Positions 9,884-20,164 of a DNA stretch of 64,000 nucleotides are shown here, piece after piece (position 1 is the stretch's first letter; each line of letters begins with the position of its first letter). Source of the stretch: Xenorhabdus anantnagensis (GTDB lineage Bacteria; Pseudomonadota; Gammaproteobacteria; Enterobacterales; Enterobacteriaceae); assembly GCF_028598555.1 (NCBI RefSeq), contig NZ_JAQRFN010000021.1, forward strand, positions 1 through 64,000, given 5' to 3'. A program made the position numbers and the translations under genes. The notes under the pieces are model-generated. The model did no database searches and was not told the origin of the DNA. It saw only the letters and a list, made by a program, of their open reading frames with translations.

Positions 9884-9940
9884 AACCGCCATCTGAAAGA
9901 CTATTCCAGTCAGGGAAAATAGAAACCTGAAATGGCGGTT
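9884..9940. repeat. Inverted repeat with 9-bp arms
   Basis: AACCGCCAT and ATGGCGGTT lie about 39 bp apart just past the hydrolase stop. Such a long loop is atypical for a terminator. Confidence 0.6.
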
Positions 9941-9981
9941 CCGAATTCTGTTTGATATCACTCTTCAAGAATAAGCTCCAA

Positions 9982-10024
9982 TTACCCTCTGCCCTTACTG
10001 TTACTCAAGATAAACAGAGGGTAA
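9982..10024. repeat. Inverted repeat with 10-bp arms
   Basis: TTACCCTCTG and CAGAGGGTAA flank a 23-base spacer downstream of lsrG. It may take part in ending the lsr transcript, but no T-tract is present. Confidence 0.6.
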
Positions 10025-10073
10025 TAATGACAAGTGAAATATCACCTGCCATTTATTCTGATATACTTTTGCC

Positions 10074-10373
10074 TTACTTACCTTCCGGCATCAAACCAAT
10101 AAACGTGGTCTTTTTCCGTGGCTCAGTCATCAATGCTTCCAGTTTTTCAACACAACGCAAGTAATGGGGGGTTTTCTTATGCGCCGCAACAGCCTCTTCA
10201 TCGTTATAGGCTTCATAGATATAGAAGCGAGTCGGGATATTCTCATCACGCAGTACATCAAACCGTAAATTGCCCGGCTCTTTGACAGAGCCAAGGTGAT
10301 TATCCCGAAATACTTCGATAAATTCGTCTATCTTGTCAGCTTTAACATTAATCTCAACTAATGTGACGTGCAT
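10074..10373 (-). CDS. lsrG: Phospho-AI-2 isomerase LsrG
   Basis: LsrG isomerises the phosphorylated form of autoinducer 2 (P-DPD) during AI-2 degradation, just before LsrF. The 99-residue product has the single ABM (antibiotic biosynthesis monooxygenase-like) domain and matches E. coli LsrG through [35 protein letters not shown] and KKTPHY. The start was set at MHVTLVEIN, one base after the lsrF stop; an upstream Met would lie inside lsrF. It is the last gene of the lsrB-F-G set. Confidence 0.96.
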   Translation of the reverse strand: MHVTLVEINVKADKIDEFIEVFRDNHLGSVKEPGNLRFDVLRDENIPTRFYIYEAYNDEEAVAAHKKTPHYLRCVEKLEALMTEPRKKTTFIGLMPEGK

Positions 10374-10374
10374 A

Positions 10375-11259
10375 TTATTCTCCCTTGGCTTTTTCACTCA
10401 GGAAAAACTCATAAGCCTGAGCAGGTTTCTCATTGTGATGTACCACTGCCTGCACCGCTTTCAGCATTGCAACAGGCGCTTCCGATTGGAAGATATTGCG
10501 CCCCATATCCACACCAGACGCTCCCTGATCAATCGCCTGATAGCACATATTCAGTGCATCCAGCTCCGGTAATTTCTTACCGCCCGCAATCACAATCGGC
10601 ACTGGACAACCCGCCGCAATCCGCTCAAAACCGCTATCAACATAATAGGTTTTGATGATATTAGCTCCCATTTCGGCTGCAATTCGCGTCGCCAGCGAGA
10701 AATAACGTTGGTCACGAGCCATATCTTTACCGACACCCGTGACTGCCATCGTTGGCATCCCATAACGCGTTCCCTGATCCACCAGCTTGATAATGTTCTT
10801 GATGGATTGGTGTTCGTGTTCTGAACCGATATAAACCTGTGCCGCCACCGCACAGACGTTAAGACGAAGTGCATCTTCCATCGCCACCGCAACCGCTTCA
10901 TTGGATAGCTCAGTCAGAATTGAATTGGCACCAGACGCGCGTAAGACCACAGGTTTATTGGTTGCAGGCGGAACCTGACTGCGCAGAATTCCACGGGTAC
11001 ACATCAGTACATCGGTATGTTCAAACAACGGGGCGATATTAATATCAATACGTTCCAAACCCGTCGTTGGCCCCTGAAAATAACCGTGGTCAAATGCCAG
11101 CATCACCGTTTTATTGGTAGCGGGATTGAAAATTCGAGACAAACGGGACTGCATACCCCAATCCAGCGCACCACAGCCTTTCAGTTCAAACAGCGTGTTC
11201 TTTTGCGGTGTATCAATGCCAAAATCTTTACCGTCTTTGATATCATCTAAATCTGCCAT
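10375..11259 (-). CDS. lsrF: 3-hydroxy-5-phosphonooxypentane-2,4-dione thiolase LsrF
   Basis: LsrF is a class I aldolase-like thiolase that transfers an acetyl group from the AI-2 breakdown product to CoA. The 294-residue protein closely matches E. coli LsrF over its length: [45 protein letters not shown] with the Schiff-base lysine region, and [11 protein letters not shown]. The start at MADLDD follows GGAGGAAG. It lies 66 bp after lsrB and is followed at once by lsrG. Confidence 0.97.
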   Translation of the reverse strand: MADLDDIKDGKDFGIDTPQKNTLFELKGCGALDWGMQSRLSRIFNPATNKTVMLAFDHGYFQGPTTGLERIDINIAPLFEHTDVLMCTRGILRSQVPPATNKPVVLRASGANSILTELSNEAVAVAMEDALRLNVCAVAAQVYIGSEHEHQSIKNIIKLVDQGTRYGMPTMAVTGVGKDMARDQRYFSLATRIAAEMGANIIKTYYVDSGFERIAAGCPVPIVIAGGKKLPELDALNMCYQAIDQGASGVDMGRNIFQSEAPVAMLKAVQAVVHHNEKPAQAYEFFLSEKAKGE

Positions 11260-11325
11260 TTCTTCCTCCAGAAAGGTGTCAGAGTCAGGCTGCATGTCAG
11301 CCCCATGAATCAGAAATCGTCTTAA

Positions 11326-12345
11326 TTAGAAATCGTACTGATTGATATTGTCTTTGGTGAAGATCACCCGCTCCGGCATAACGACGATACCATTGCCTTT
11401 CGCTTCATAACGGTATCCCTGCACGCTGTTAGGTGAAATTTCAACATTGCCAACATCAGGAATATTCAATTTATCTCCCACATTCAAATCGCCTTTTTGC
11501 AATATCTCATTGGCAACATGAATAGCTATTTTTCCCTGCTTGACCACATCCCACAGAGCGAACTGTTTGACCGTACCATTTTCAACATAAGGGCGCATTA
11601 CATTTGGGGTGCTGAACCCAACGATCGCAACATCCTGCCGCTTCAGGTTTTCTGCTGCCTGAGCTGCCGCTGGCAAAGCGTTGGCATCAGGAGCAATAAT
11701 CGCATCCAAATCCTCCCATGCTTTCAAAATGCCTTCCGCTGTCTGTAAAGATTTAGTGGCATCGTTATATCCAAGCCGCGTAGTGACAATTTCCCAGTCA
11801 GGATATTCCGCGGTGATCTTTATCTTGGCTTCTTTTACCCACTGGTTCTGATCTGCCACCGTCGGGCTAGAATAAAAAAATGCTACCTTCGCTTTTTCTT
11901 TTTTTACCTGATTAGCGACCATATCCACCAGAAGCCCTCCCAACTGTTTTGATGTTCCTTGGGTGATATAGATAGAGCGGCATTCTGGTGATGTATCTGA
12001 ATCCCACGTCAATACTTTGACACCACGCTTCATTGCGCGTTTCAAGGCAGGGCACAAACCATTCGTTGACACCGCTGATACCACAACCGCGTTATAACCT
12101 TGATTGACGAATTTATTGATAAGCTGAACCTGCTCCACCATGCTTGATTCTGTCGGGCCATCGTAAGTAACTTCAACTCCCAGTGCCTTGCCAGCCTCCA
12201 CCGCACCTTGGCCGCTACTGGTAAAAAAACCAACACCGACCAATTTAGGTATAAATGCAATCTTCTCTGCCGCCTGAGCCCAAGAGGCATTCGCCATACT
12301 TAATGCGGCAACCAAAGCTAGCTTTTTTATCGTTGGTGCTTTCAT
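11326..12345 (-). CDS. lsrB: AI-2 ABC transporter substrate-binding protein LsrB
   Basis: LsrB is the periplasmic binding protein for autoinducer 2. The 339-residue precursor has a signal peptide ending near [10 protein letters not shown] and a type I periplasmic-binding fold ([57 protein letters not shown]). It is intact and nearly the same length as E. coli LsrB. The genes expected upstream, the permeases lsrC and lsrD and the ATPase lsrA, are missing apart from a scar at 12382-12742. LsrB therefore has no cognate transporter in this locus. It might serve the chemoreceptor-type role known for LsrB in some bacteria, or feed another permease. Confidence 0.97.
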   Translation of the reverse strand: MKAPTIKKLALVAALSMANASWAQAAEKIAFIPKLVGVGFFTSSGQGAVEAGKALGVEVTYDGPTESSMVEQVQLINKFVNQGYNAVVVSAVSTNGLCPALKRAMKRGVKVLTWDSDTSPECRSIYITQGTSKQLGGLLVDMVANQVKKEKAKVAFFYSSPTVADQNQWVKEAKIKITAEYPDWEIVTTRLGYNDATKSLQTAEGILKAWEDLDAIIAPDANALPAAAQAAENLKRQDVAIVGFSTPNVMRPYVENGTVKQFALWDVVKQGKIAIHVANEILQKGDLNVGDKLNIPDVGNVEISPNSVQGYRYEAKGNGIVVMPERVIFTKDNINQYDF

Positions 12346-12381
12346 ACTTATCTCCGTCTATTCTTGTCTCAATATCATGTG

Positions 12382-12742
12382 TCAGGAGTGTCTTTTACGT
12401 TTCAAAAATATGTTGCTATGAAACAGAACCCTACCAGTGTTGCTACCAACCACAAATTTAGGAACGATACTGATAAAATTACTGACACTGAACAACAATA
12501 TATTAATATCCAGTATCCATAGATTAACCATGCCAAACAGTAGTATTTCCGCCACCAAGAGCACCGTTCCAGCCATAACGTTGCTGATATAAATCCAGCT
12601 TAACGACTCTGCTCAAGCACCTACCCAGTACCAACCTCACCAGTAAGACAAGGCTGATTAGTACATTGTCAGTAAAATTCACCGTCAGTTTCAGGAAAAA
12701 CGGATTATCTGCATTAGTGATGGTATTACCATGTAACATCAT
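12382..12742 (-). pseudogene. Remnant of lsrC 3' end and lsrD 5' end
   Basis: In the first frame (12742 to 12524) the residues TDNVLISLVLLVRLVLGRCL align without gaps to the C-terminal membrane helix and tail of LsrC, ending QQRYG. In a second, overlapping frame (12576 to 12382) VLLVAEILLFGMVNLWILDI and NILLFSVSNFISI match the N-terminus of LsrD after RYGW. Then similarity stops abruptly and the frame ends shortly before lsrB. The two former genes have been fused and frameshifted by deletions; the body of both permeases and all of lsrA are gone. Alignment to the E. coli proteins was done from memory. Confidence 0.8.
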
Positions 12743-12989
12743 TGTAATTTATGGAATTCCGAGCTTTCGTTTCTGACACTAATACAACTAAATATGAACA
12801 TTTATTTATTAAAAATATTTTTGTTCAAAACTCTAATTCATAATTTGAAAATATTGCAGTATTTCGATCACATTCTGTGGAAAAGTTAAAATTATATTAA
12901 AATATGTTCAAATTTTTACAAAAAGACTCTGGCACATCAGGAACTTTCGTGCTTATTCTTTCTTTGTGGATAAAGATAAAGAAGGTGTT
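12743..12989. promoter_or_regulatory. Divergent lsr control region
   Basis: About 250 bp of AT-rich DNA separate the truncated lsr operon from lsrR. By analogy with E. coli, LsrR and CRP would act here on both promoters. No individual site can be assigned with confidence. AATATT/AAATATT-rich stretches are frequent. Confidence 0.45.
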
Positions 12990-14000
12990 ATGTCGGCCAA
13001 ATCAACCAAGAAACAATTAGTATCAGAGAGAAATATGTCAACTGAAGAAAATGACTATTCAAGTCACAACTATCCAGGAAACAGCATGAGTGAAGAAGAA
13101 CTAATGGCCCGAATTGCCTGGTTTTACTATCACGATGGTCTGACGCAAGGGGACATCGGTGAATTGCTTGGCCTCAGTCGCCTCAAAGTCTCCCGTCTGT
13201 TAGAGAAAGGGCGGCAGTCTGGCGTGATCCGCGTTCAGATCAATTCACGCTATGAAGGGTGTTTGGAATTGGAAGATGCCTTGCAAAAACGCTTTAATCT
13301 CAAACAGGTTCGCGTGTTACCTACCCTTGATGGCATGAATCTGAATGCCCGTCTCGGTATCGGAGCCGCTCACCTGTTGATGGCGCTGATTGAGCCTTAT
13401 CAGTTATTAGCGATTGGATTTGGTGAAACGCCCATGTGCACTTTACAGCACCTGAGCGGTTTTATCTCATCCCAGCAAATTCGACTGGTGACACTATCGG
13501 GAGGTGTTGGCTCTTACATGACTGGCATAGGTCAACTTGATGCGGCCTGTCCTGTCAGCATCATTCCTGCACCACTGCGAGCTTCCACACATCAAGTCGC
13601 GGCAACATTCCGCGAAGAACGCAGTGTACGGGACGTGATTTTGGCTGCCTGTGCAGCCGATACTGCCATTGTCGGTATTGGCGCTATCAAACAAAAGCAA
13701 AACGCAACGATCATGCGTTCCGGCTATATCAGTGATGGCGAACAACTGATGTTTGGTCGCAAAGGTGCTGTCGGAGACATTCTTGGTTACTTCTTTAATA
13801 CAGAAGGTGAACTGGTCAGTGATATTGATATTCATAAGGAACTGATCGGTATCTCCTTGCCAGAAATGAAAACCATCCCGAATGTGATTGGTGTAGCGGG
13901 AGGCATCGAAAAAGCGGACGCTATTGTTGCTGCACTGAAAGGAGGCTACATCAATTCACTGGTGACAGAAGAACAAACCGCAAGAGCTATGCTGATTTGA
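12990..14000 (+). CDS. lsrR: lsr operon repressor LsrR
   Basis: LsrR represses the lsr genes until phospho-AI-2 binds. The 336-residue protein is of the SorC/DeoR type: an N-terminal helix-turn-helix ([20 protein letters not shown], then KVSRLLEKG) is followed by the sugar-phosphate-sensing domain ([50 protein letters not shown]). The start was placed at the ATG following AAGAAGGTG; a GTG eight codons upstream is possible. It has about 20 more N-terminal residues than the E. coli protein. It is divergent from lsrB and 69 bp before lsrK. Confidence 0.95.
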   Translation: MSAKSTKKQLVSERNMSTEENDYSSHNYPGNSMSEEELMARIAWFYYHDGLTQGDIGELLGLSRLKVSRLLEKGRQSGVIRVQINSRYEGCLELEDALQKRFNLKQVRVLPTLDGMNLNARLGIGAAHLLMALIEPYQLLAIGFGETPMCTLQHLSGFISSQQIRLVTLSGGVGSYMTGIGQLDAACPVSIIPAPLRASTHQVAATFREERSVRDVILAACAADTAIVGIGAIKQKQNATIMRSGYISDGEQLMFGRKGAVGDILGYFFNTEGELVSDIDIHKELIGISLPEMKTIPNVIGVAGGIEKADAIVAALKGGYINSLVTEEQTARAMLI

Positions 14001-14069
14001 TCGACTAATAATCTCTATCCACCCCCTGTGCCATATCGAATAATGATAACGACAGACGAGGGTAGCATC

Positions 14070-15662
14070 ATGAATCAACGCGCCCATGTTCACCCATCAA
14101 GAAAGTATCTGATGGCGCTCGATGCAGGAACTGGCAGTATCCGTGCAGTTATATTTGATCTCGAAGGGAATCAAGTTTCCGTTGGACAAACTGAGTGGGT
14201 ACACCAACCTGCACCGAATGTTGCGGGTTCGATGGAATTTGATCTAAAAAACAACTGGCAACTGGCCTGCCAATGTATTCGGCAGGCGCTGCAAAAAGCG
14301 GAACTACCTGCCAACGCGATTCAAGGCGTTGCCGCCTGTTCAATGCGGGAAGGCATTGTCCTTTATAATCGCGGTGGCGATCCTATCTGGGCGTGTGCCA
14401 ACGTAGATGCCCGCTCCAGTCATGAAGTCAGCGAGCTGAAAGAGCTTTACAACAATACCTTTGAGTATGACGTCTACCGCTATTCCGGCCAAACATTGGC
14501 ATTAGGGGCAATGCCACGCCTGCTTTGGCTGGCGCATCACCGTCCTGATATCTATCGGCAAGCCAGCACCTTAACCATGATCAGCGATTGGCTGGCATAT
14601 ATGTTAAGTGGCGAGCTTGCTGTCGATCCTTCTAACGCGGGCACAACAGGCATGCTGGATTTAGTCAGCCGCAATTGGCGCCCCAACCTGTTGGAAATGG
14701 CCGGACTGCGCTCCGATATCCTCTCCCCCGTCAAAGAAACAGGAACCTTGCTCGGCTATATCACGGAACAAGCAGCAGCAGAATGTGGCCTAAGCAGCGG
14801 CACACCCGTGATTATGGGCGGTGGAGACGTTCAACTCGGCTGTCTCGGCATCGGTGTCGTCAAACCCGCCCAAACCGCAGTACTCGGCGGAACATTCTGG
14901 CAGCAAGTTGTTAACCTGCCGGAACCGATCACGGATCCAAACATGAATATCCGTATCAACCCGCATGTTATTCCCGGCATGGCACAGGCTGAATCCATCA
15001 GTTTCTTTACCGGCCTCACCATGCGTTGGTTCCGTGATGCTTTCTGCGCAGAAGAAAAATTGCTGGCGGAACGATTGGGCGTTGATACTTACAATCTGCT
15101 GGAAGATATGGCAGCGCGGGTTCCTGCCGGAGCACATGGTATCATGCCGATTTTCTCCGATGTCATGCGTTTTAAATCGTGGTATCACGCAGCTCCGTCA
15201 TTCCTCAACCTCTCGATTGATCCAGAAAAATGCAACAAGGCAACGCTATTTCGCGCATTGGAAGAGAACGCAGCTATTGTCTCAGCGTGTAACCTCGATA
15301 TGGTTTCGTCATTCTCTGGCGTTCAACCTGATTCACTGGTCTTTGCAGGAGGCGGCTCAAAAGGCAAACTCTGGAGCCAAATTTTGTCTGACGTTACCGG
15401 GCTGCCAGTACGAGTACCCGTGGTTAAAGAAGCAACTGCCCTGGGTTGTGCGATTGCCGCAGGTGTTGGCGTTGGGTTATATGACTCACTGCCCGCCACA
15501 GGAGAAAAATTGGTGCGTTGGGAGCGAGAATACCAGCCAAATTTAAGCCACCGCGGGGTTTATCAAAAAGCGAAGAAAGATTGGCAAGCGGTATATGCAG
15601 ACCAATTGCATCTGGTGGATGATGGGCTGACGACTTCATTGTGGAAAGCGCCGGGATTGTGA
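14070..15662 (+). CDS. lsrK: Autoinducer-2 kinase LsrK
   Basis: LsrK phosphorylates AI-2 in the cytoplasm, trapping it and producing the LsrR inducer. The 530-residue protein is a FGGY-family kinase of the same length as E. coli LsrK. It shows [20 protein letters not shown] at the N-terminal phosphate-binding site, [30 protein letters not shown], the ADP-binding [15 protein letters not shown] and [15 protein letters not shown]. The start at 14070 follows GAGGGTAG and gives the family length. Kinase and repressor remain intact although the import permease genes are lost. Confidence 0.97.
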   Translation: MNQRAHVHPSRKYLMALDAGTGSIRAVIFDLEGNQVSVGQTEWVHQPAPNVAGSMEFDLKNNWQLACQCIRQALQKAELPANAIQGVAACSMREGIVLYNRGGDPIWACANVDARSSHEVSELKELYNNTFEYDVYRYSGQTLALGAMPRLLWLAHHRPDIYRQASTLTMISDWLAYMLSGELAVDPSNAGTTGMLDLVSRNWRPNLLEMAGLRSDILSPVKETGTLLGYITEQAAAECGLSSGTPVIMGGGDVQLGCLGIGVVKPAQTAVLGGTFWQQVVNLPEPITDPNMNIRINPHVIPGMAQAESISFFTGLTMRWFRDAFCAEEKLLAERLGVDTYNLLEDMAARVPAGAHGIMPIFSDVMRFKSWYHAAPSFLNLSIDPEKCNKATLFRALEENAAIVSACNLDMVSSFSGVQPDSLVFAGGGSKGKLWSQILSDVTGLPVRVPVVKEATALGCAIAAGVGVGLYDSLPATGEKLVRWEREYQPNLSHRGVYQKAKKDWQAVYADQLHLVDDGLTTSLWKAPGL

Positions 15663-15791
15663 TTCCCCATTTACAAGTAAAACAGAGCAAGTGTGGTGGC
15701 TTGCTCTATTATGATAAAGACATATTACTGACCAGACATTAGCTAAACATTCTACATCCTTGCATAGCTACGTTCTTCTGTTTGCAAGCAA

Positions 15792-16073
15792 TCAATCAAC
15801 AATAGCATTCATAACAATTTCAGGCACTGTTGGACGCCCATTCACTAAACAAGTCGCCACGAACGTTGCATCAGCGTATACAACACCATCGACCAAAATT
15901 TGTTGCTCGAAATTAACCCGATTACGCTTTTCGTTCTTGGTAACCTTACAGGTGACTTCCATTTTATTTCCTTGTTGGAGGCTTTTTCTAAAACGCAGAC
16001 TATATTCAAGAATGATATGCATGCGGCCAGCTTTGAATTCCTCTTCCAAGTCTAAGCCTAACGCCTCTTTCAT
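15792..16073 (-). pseudogene. Truncated hot-dog thioesterase
   Basis: The 93 residues match the C-terminal two-thirds of a 4-hydroxybenzoyl-CoA-type (hot-dog) thioesterase: LEYSLRFRKSLQQGNKMEVTCK followed by the strand pair ending ILVDGVVYADATFVATCLV. The N-terminal strand and the long helix start with the catalytic Asp/His region are absent. The frame starts only five bases after the stop of the upstream secreted-protein gene. It is probably a remnant, although a short expressed protein cannot be excluded. Confidence 0.6.
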
Positions 16074-16078
16074 AAATG

Positions 16079-16951
16079 CTACATTCCTGAATGTGATTGA
16101 ACTTCCCCTTTAATTGCATGCTCTACAACTGCAGATAAGTGATTTTCTGAAAAAGTTACATTAGAGTTGCAACTAAATGGGCCATCAGGATTTTTCGCTA
16201 TAGTATAGGCATATTTTTTATTATTCCTGATACCAATTGGTGCATCTTCACCATATGCAATATATGGTATGGTTTGGCAGTTATATATCCCTCCAAAATT
16301 CTCCAGAAAGTTAGCAGGGCCGGACGGACTTATTCCCTTCACATTCGCAAAAGTCATAATACCAAGAACAGTCTTCTTATTCGTTACAAGGTTTTGAATA
16401 GAAAATTCAAAACGTTCTACCCCTACTGATAAATTCTTTTGATGAATATTTTTCACACTAATTCGATATGTTGTTCCATCAGACATGTCAGTTTGAGCAA
16501 GCTTGCTATCATCATTTATTAGGCATTGTATTAACCAACCTGTTCTAGATTCAGGACCTCCATGCTCCGTATGACAACTTGATTCAGAACTAGCTGAGTA
16601 CGATATTAATCTATCTGAGCGGTTATACCAGACAGTCGCTATTGCTAAAGTTCGGCGATTATTATCATTGCCACCATTAGATTGAGGGCCAATATATCCA
16701 GTAAGTTTTGATTCTGATGTATCTGAATTGATTGCAAAGGTATGTGCGTAATACATAAAAGATAGAGGTCCTGGATTTTTAATCATCCGGAAGAAAAAAT
16801 TCAACTCGTCAAGTTGAGAAGGTATATTTGGTGGTGGGTTAAATGAAAGATATCCCCCCATTGCTGCTACTTTGTTGATACTCAATATCGTAAAAGAGAG
16901 AGTCAGGATACAAAAAAAATTAAGTAATTTAAGTAGTAATGTATGTTTCAT
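16079..16951 (-). CDS. Secreted protein of unknown function
   Basis: A 290-residue protein with a classic signal peptide (hydrophobic core LLNFFCILTLSFTILS, cleavage near KVAA). The mature part is rich in Asn, Ser and Gly and contains four or five cysteines (SSCHTEHGG, IQCLIN, IYNCQT, FSCNSN) that could form disulfides. No known domain was recognised. AT-rich codon use and a lone position between lsrK and gor suggest an accessory gene. About 300 bp of AT-rich DNA upstream probably holds its promoter. Confidence 0.65.
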   Translation of the reverse strand: MKHTLLLKLLNFFCILTLSFTILSINKVAAMGGYLSFNPPPNIPSQLDELNFFFRMIKNPGPLSFMYYAHTFAINSDTSESKLTGYIGPQSNGGNDNNRRTLAIATVWYNRSDRLISYSASSESSCHTEHGGPESRTGWLIQCLINDDSKLAQTDMSDGTTYRISVKNIHQKNLSVGVERFEFSIQNLVTNKKTVLGIMTFANVKGISPSGPANFLENFGGIYNCQTIPYIAYGEDAPIGIRNNKKYAYTIAKNPDGPFSCNSNVTFSENHLSAVVEHAIKGEVQSHSGM

Positions 16952-17163
16952 CGTTGGTTACTCCATTAATGATATTACAGGTCTGAGCTGATGGGCATAT
17001 CCAACACCCTTTAATTTAACAAAAAACCAACATTTTATAAACAAGTTTTGTTCTTTATATTTGGATTACAAGTGAAATAGAATTATTCTTTTGTTTTTAG
17101 TTTAATTTTCAATATATTAATTACCCAACAATGGAGCTTTTTTAATATTCATAAATGCAAAAA

Positions 17164-17190
17164 AGGTCAAAGCACTAAAGCACCTGACCT
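17164..17190 (-). terminator. Probable gor terminator
   Basis: Read on the minus strand, AGGTCA and TGACCT form a 6-bp stem with a 15-base loop, followed by TTTTTT. The position 60 bp past the gor stop fits, although the stem is short. Confidence 0.45.
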
Positions 17191-17249
17191 AATTATCAAA
17201 ATACCAAATTGTTATTTTTCGAAAAGCAGTGGATGGCTTTTCTACAAAA

Positions 17250-18602
17250 TTACCTCATGGTAACAAACTCTTCCGCAGCAGTCGGATGGATCGCAACCGT
17301 ATTATCGAAGTCCTTTTTCGTTGCTCCCATTTTCAGGGCAACCGCAAAACCTTGCAGCATTTCATCCATTCCAAAGCCAATACCGTGGATGCCGACTATC
17401 TTCTCATTGGCTCCCACACAAACCAGTTTCATGCGGCATGGCTGGCGGTGTTGTGTCACGGCAGTATACATTGCGGTAAATGATGATGTATAAACCTTAA
17501 CCTGATTTTCACCATACTCAGCCTTGGCCTGTGGCTCCGTCAATCCCACGATGCCAATGGGTGGGTGGCTGAATACCACTGTTGGTATATTGGAGTAATC
17601 CAAGTGCTCTTCTGGTTTATTATTAAACAGACGCTCTGACAGACGACGCCCGGCTGCAACCGCTACTGGTGTCAATTCCACCGCACCTGTATTATCACCA
17701 ACCGCATAAATACCACTGACATTTGTGTTCTGATATTTGTCGACTTGAATATAGCCTTTCTCATTCAGCTCAATACCTGTCGCAGCCAGATCCAGCTTAT
17801 CCGTCATTGGTTCACGCCCAATCGCCCAGATTAACGTATCAACCGTCTGCTCCCGGCCATCTTGCAATTTAACCGTCAGGCTGCCATCACTATTTTTAAT
17901 CACGGATTGTAATATTGCTTCCGTATGTAGTCTCGGCCCTTCATTTTTGATGACTTCCAACAGTGTTTCCACAATCATCGGGTCGAAAGAGCGCAGAGGC
18001 GCATGTTTACGGACAAATAGATGGGTTTCACTGCCCAACGCATTCAAAACACCGGCGATCTCAACCGCAATATAGCCAGCACCCACTACGGCAACACGCT
18101 TCGGCATTTCATCAAGATCGAAGAAACCATCCGAATCAATGCCATATTCTGCACCGGGAATATCAGGGCGTATTGGGCGGCCACCTGTTGCGATCAGAAT
18201 GTGGTCTGCTGTGATTTTTTCACCATTAACTTCGACAGTATGTGCATCAACAAAACGGGCAAACCCTTGAATGACATCTACCTTATTGTTCCCCAATACG
18301 CGCTCATACGATTGGTGAATGCGATCAATATAGGCAGTGCGGCTGGCAATCAGTTTTTTCCAGTCAAAACGATTGACGGTGGTATCAAAACCATAATCGG
18401 GACCATATTGATGAATAGATTCCGCAACTTGGGCAGCGTGCCACATCACTTTCTTCGGTACACAGCCCACATTAACACATGTCCCACCTAATGCCTTTGC
18501 TTCAATCAGGGCACATTTCTGCCCATACATGGCAGCACGGTTAATGGAAGCAATGCCACCACTGCCGCCACCAATTGCAATATAATCGTAATGTTTATTC
18601 AT
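17250..18602 (-). CDS. gor: Glutathione-disulfide reductase
   Basis: This NADPH-dependent flavoenzyme regenerates reduced glutathione in the cytosol. At 450 residues it equals the E. coli enzyme. It shows the FAD-binding [15 protein letters not shown], the redox-active disulfide [16 protein letters not shown], the NADPH-binding [21 protein letters not shown] and the C-terminal catalytic [11 protein letters not shown]. It is a single-gene unit next to rlmJ, as in E. coli. Confidence 0.97.
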   Translation of the reverse strand: MNKHYDYIAIGGGSGGIASINRAAMYGQKCALIEAKALGGTCVNVGCVPKKVMWHAAQVAESIHQYGPDYGFDTTVNRFDWKKLIASRTAYIDRIHQSYERVLGNNKVDVIQGFARFVDAHTVEVNGEKITADHILIATGGRPIRPDIPGAEYGIDSDGFFDLDEMPKRVAVVGAGYIAVEIAGVLNALGSETHLFVRKHAPLRSFDPMIVETLLEVIKNEGPRLHTEAILQSVIKNSDGSLTVKLQDGREQTVDTLIWAIGREPMTDKLDLAATGIELNEKGYIQVDKYQNTNVSGIYAVGDNTGAVELTPVAVAAGRRLSERLFNNKPEEHLDYSNIPTVVFSHPPIGIVGLTEPQAKAEYGENQVKVYTSSFTAMYTAVTQHRQPCRMKLVCVGANEKIVGIHGIGFGMDEMLQGFAVALKMGATKKDFDNTVAIHPTAAEEFVTMR

Positions 18603-18823
18603 CTTAGGTCACTTCCGTCTAATCAATTAAGTTACTGCTAAAGTTCAACCTGACGTCTATTATTACAAAAAGTTATCACTGACAGAGGACGATTCTAACT
18701 CTCATTACCATAGGCCACGGCTATTGAGTGATATCACACCATAATGTACTCATAGATAACCCGTTGAATAACAATGTATTTAATGAAATACATCTAATGA
18801 TAACGCCATGCGGAACCCTTACC

Positions 18824-19666
18824 TTATTCAGGTACAATCCACTCTACTGATGTATGCCCTATACCTTCAGGAACCAGCACCTGATGCAGCCAAGGCAATA
18901 TTGCCTTCATCTGCTGCTCCAATTTCCACGGGGGATTAATGACGATCATGCCTGATGCCGTCATGCCACGTTGATCACTATCAGGACGCACGCCAAGTTC
19001 AATTTGCAAAATTTTGCGAATGCCTGTTGCTTCAAGCTCCTTGACCAAGCGTTTAATTTTCTGACGCAGAACAACGGGATACCACAGTGCATAAGTGCCT
19101 GTCGCAAAGCGCTTATACCCTTCCTGAATGCCCAGAACGACATTTTGATAATCCGATTTCAATTCATAAGATGGGTCGATCAGCACAAATCCACGACGGC
19201 TTCTTGGCGGCAGTTTTGATTTCAACTGCTGGAAACCATTTTCCCGCAGGACACGAGTGCGTCTGTCGCGGGAGAATTCTGTACGCAACAAAGGAAAATC
19301 ACTGGGATGTAATTCACTCAGATTAAGCTCATCATATTCCCGCAATAAGTGACGAGCAATCAGCGGAGAACCCGGGTAATAGCGTAAAGAGCCAGATTGA
19401 TTCAACGCTTTCACGGCATTTATGTACGCCGCCAATTCTTCCGGAATATCATCACGCTGCCAAATACGGGCAATACCTTCCAGATACTCTCCCGTGCGCT
19501 CAGCATGTTCCCCACTCAATTGAAAACGGCCTGCGCCAGAGTGAGTATCCAGATACAGGAAAGGTTTTTCTTTTTCTTTCATTGATTCAATGATCAGGCT
19601 TTGCACTGTGTGCTTTAACACATCAGCATGGTTGCCGGCATGGAAGCTGTGACGATAACTTAACAT
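18824..19666 (-). CDS. rlmJ: 23S rRNA (adenine(2030)-N6)-methyltransferase
   Basis: RlmJ methylates A2030 of 23S rRNA. The 280-residue length equals E. coli RlmJ; the start at MLSYRHSFHAGNHADVLKH was set by that match. The SAM-binding region YLDTHSGAGRFQL is intact. The catalytic N6-methyltransferase motif, DPPY in E. coli RlmJ, reads DPSY here (VLIDPSYELKSDY). The first Pro and the Tyr are kept, so activity may persist. The gene stands alone. Confidence 0.95.
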   Translation of the reverse strand: MLSYRHSFHAGNHADVLKHTVQSLIIESMKEKEKPFLYLDTHSGAGRFQLSGEHAERTGEYLEGIARIWQRDDIPEELAAYINAVKALNQSGSLRYYPGSPLIARHLLREYDELNLSELHPSDFPLLRTEFSRDRRTRVLRENGFQQLKSKLPPRSRRGFVLIDPSYELKSDYQNVVLGIQEGYKRFATGTYALWYPVVLRQKIKRLVKELEATGIRKILQIELGVRPDSDQRGMTASGMIVINPPWKLEQQMKAILPWLHQVLVPEGIGHTSVEWIVPE

Positions 19667-19876
19667 TCGATTTAACCCCGAGAGCAGAATATTTGATAAC
19701 TTGCCTGATGCCCTACCAGACAACTAAAGAGGCATTATAGCCTTATTCTCAGCAAAAAAGATAAAAGCCTCCTTCTGCTCCCTCTTCGTTGTGAATCCAG
19801 AGGAATTTTCAGGATTAAATCAAGATCAGAGTATAAAATTTTGGATAAGTAATCTCAATAATCTTAGGAATAATCC

Positions 19877-20101
19877 ATGATGTCGAAAACTGTGATCTTA
19901 TCTGTATTAATCGTTTTCAGTATGGGTGCAGCCTATGCAAACCAAGGTAAGGCGGGATGTGAAATTAAGAAAACAACGCTGGAAAAACAGCTTGAGTATG
20001 CTCAGGCGGATAAAAATGAGCGTCTGATAAAAAAGCCAATTTCGCAAATCCACCAAAAGCAGCACAATAAAAACAAAAAAAGAAGAAGTGCAGACCAATG
20101 A
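19877..20101 (+). CDS. Truncated DUF1090-like periplasmic protein
   Basis: 74 residues: a signal peptide (VILSVLIVFSMGAAYA) followed by KAGCEIKKTTLEKQLEYAQA. This resembles the start of YqjC/DUF1090 proteins, which are about 120 residues and continue into a coiled coil. After about residue 47 the similarity ends and a Lys-rich tail leads to a stop. A frameshift or deletion has probably removed the rest, so it may be a decaying gene. Confidence 0.5.
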   Translation: MMSKTVILSVLIVFSMGAAYANQGKAGCEIKKTTLEKQLEYAQADKNERLIKKPISQIHQKQHNKNKKRRSADQ

Positions 20102-20164
20102 AAAATAGCAAACCTGCACTCAATCTTGTAATTTTGCTCATTTTCCTAAATAAGCCGGAGAAAT

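Noticed and set aside
12743-12989. A riboswitch or attenuator in the lsr control region
   Set aside because: No stable stem-terminator combination or conserved aptamer sequence was found; the region is only AT-rich.
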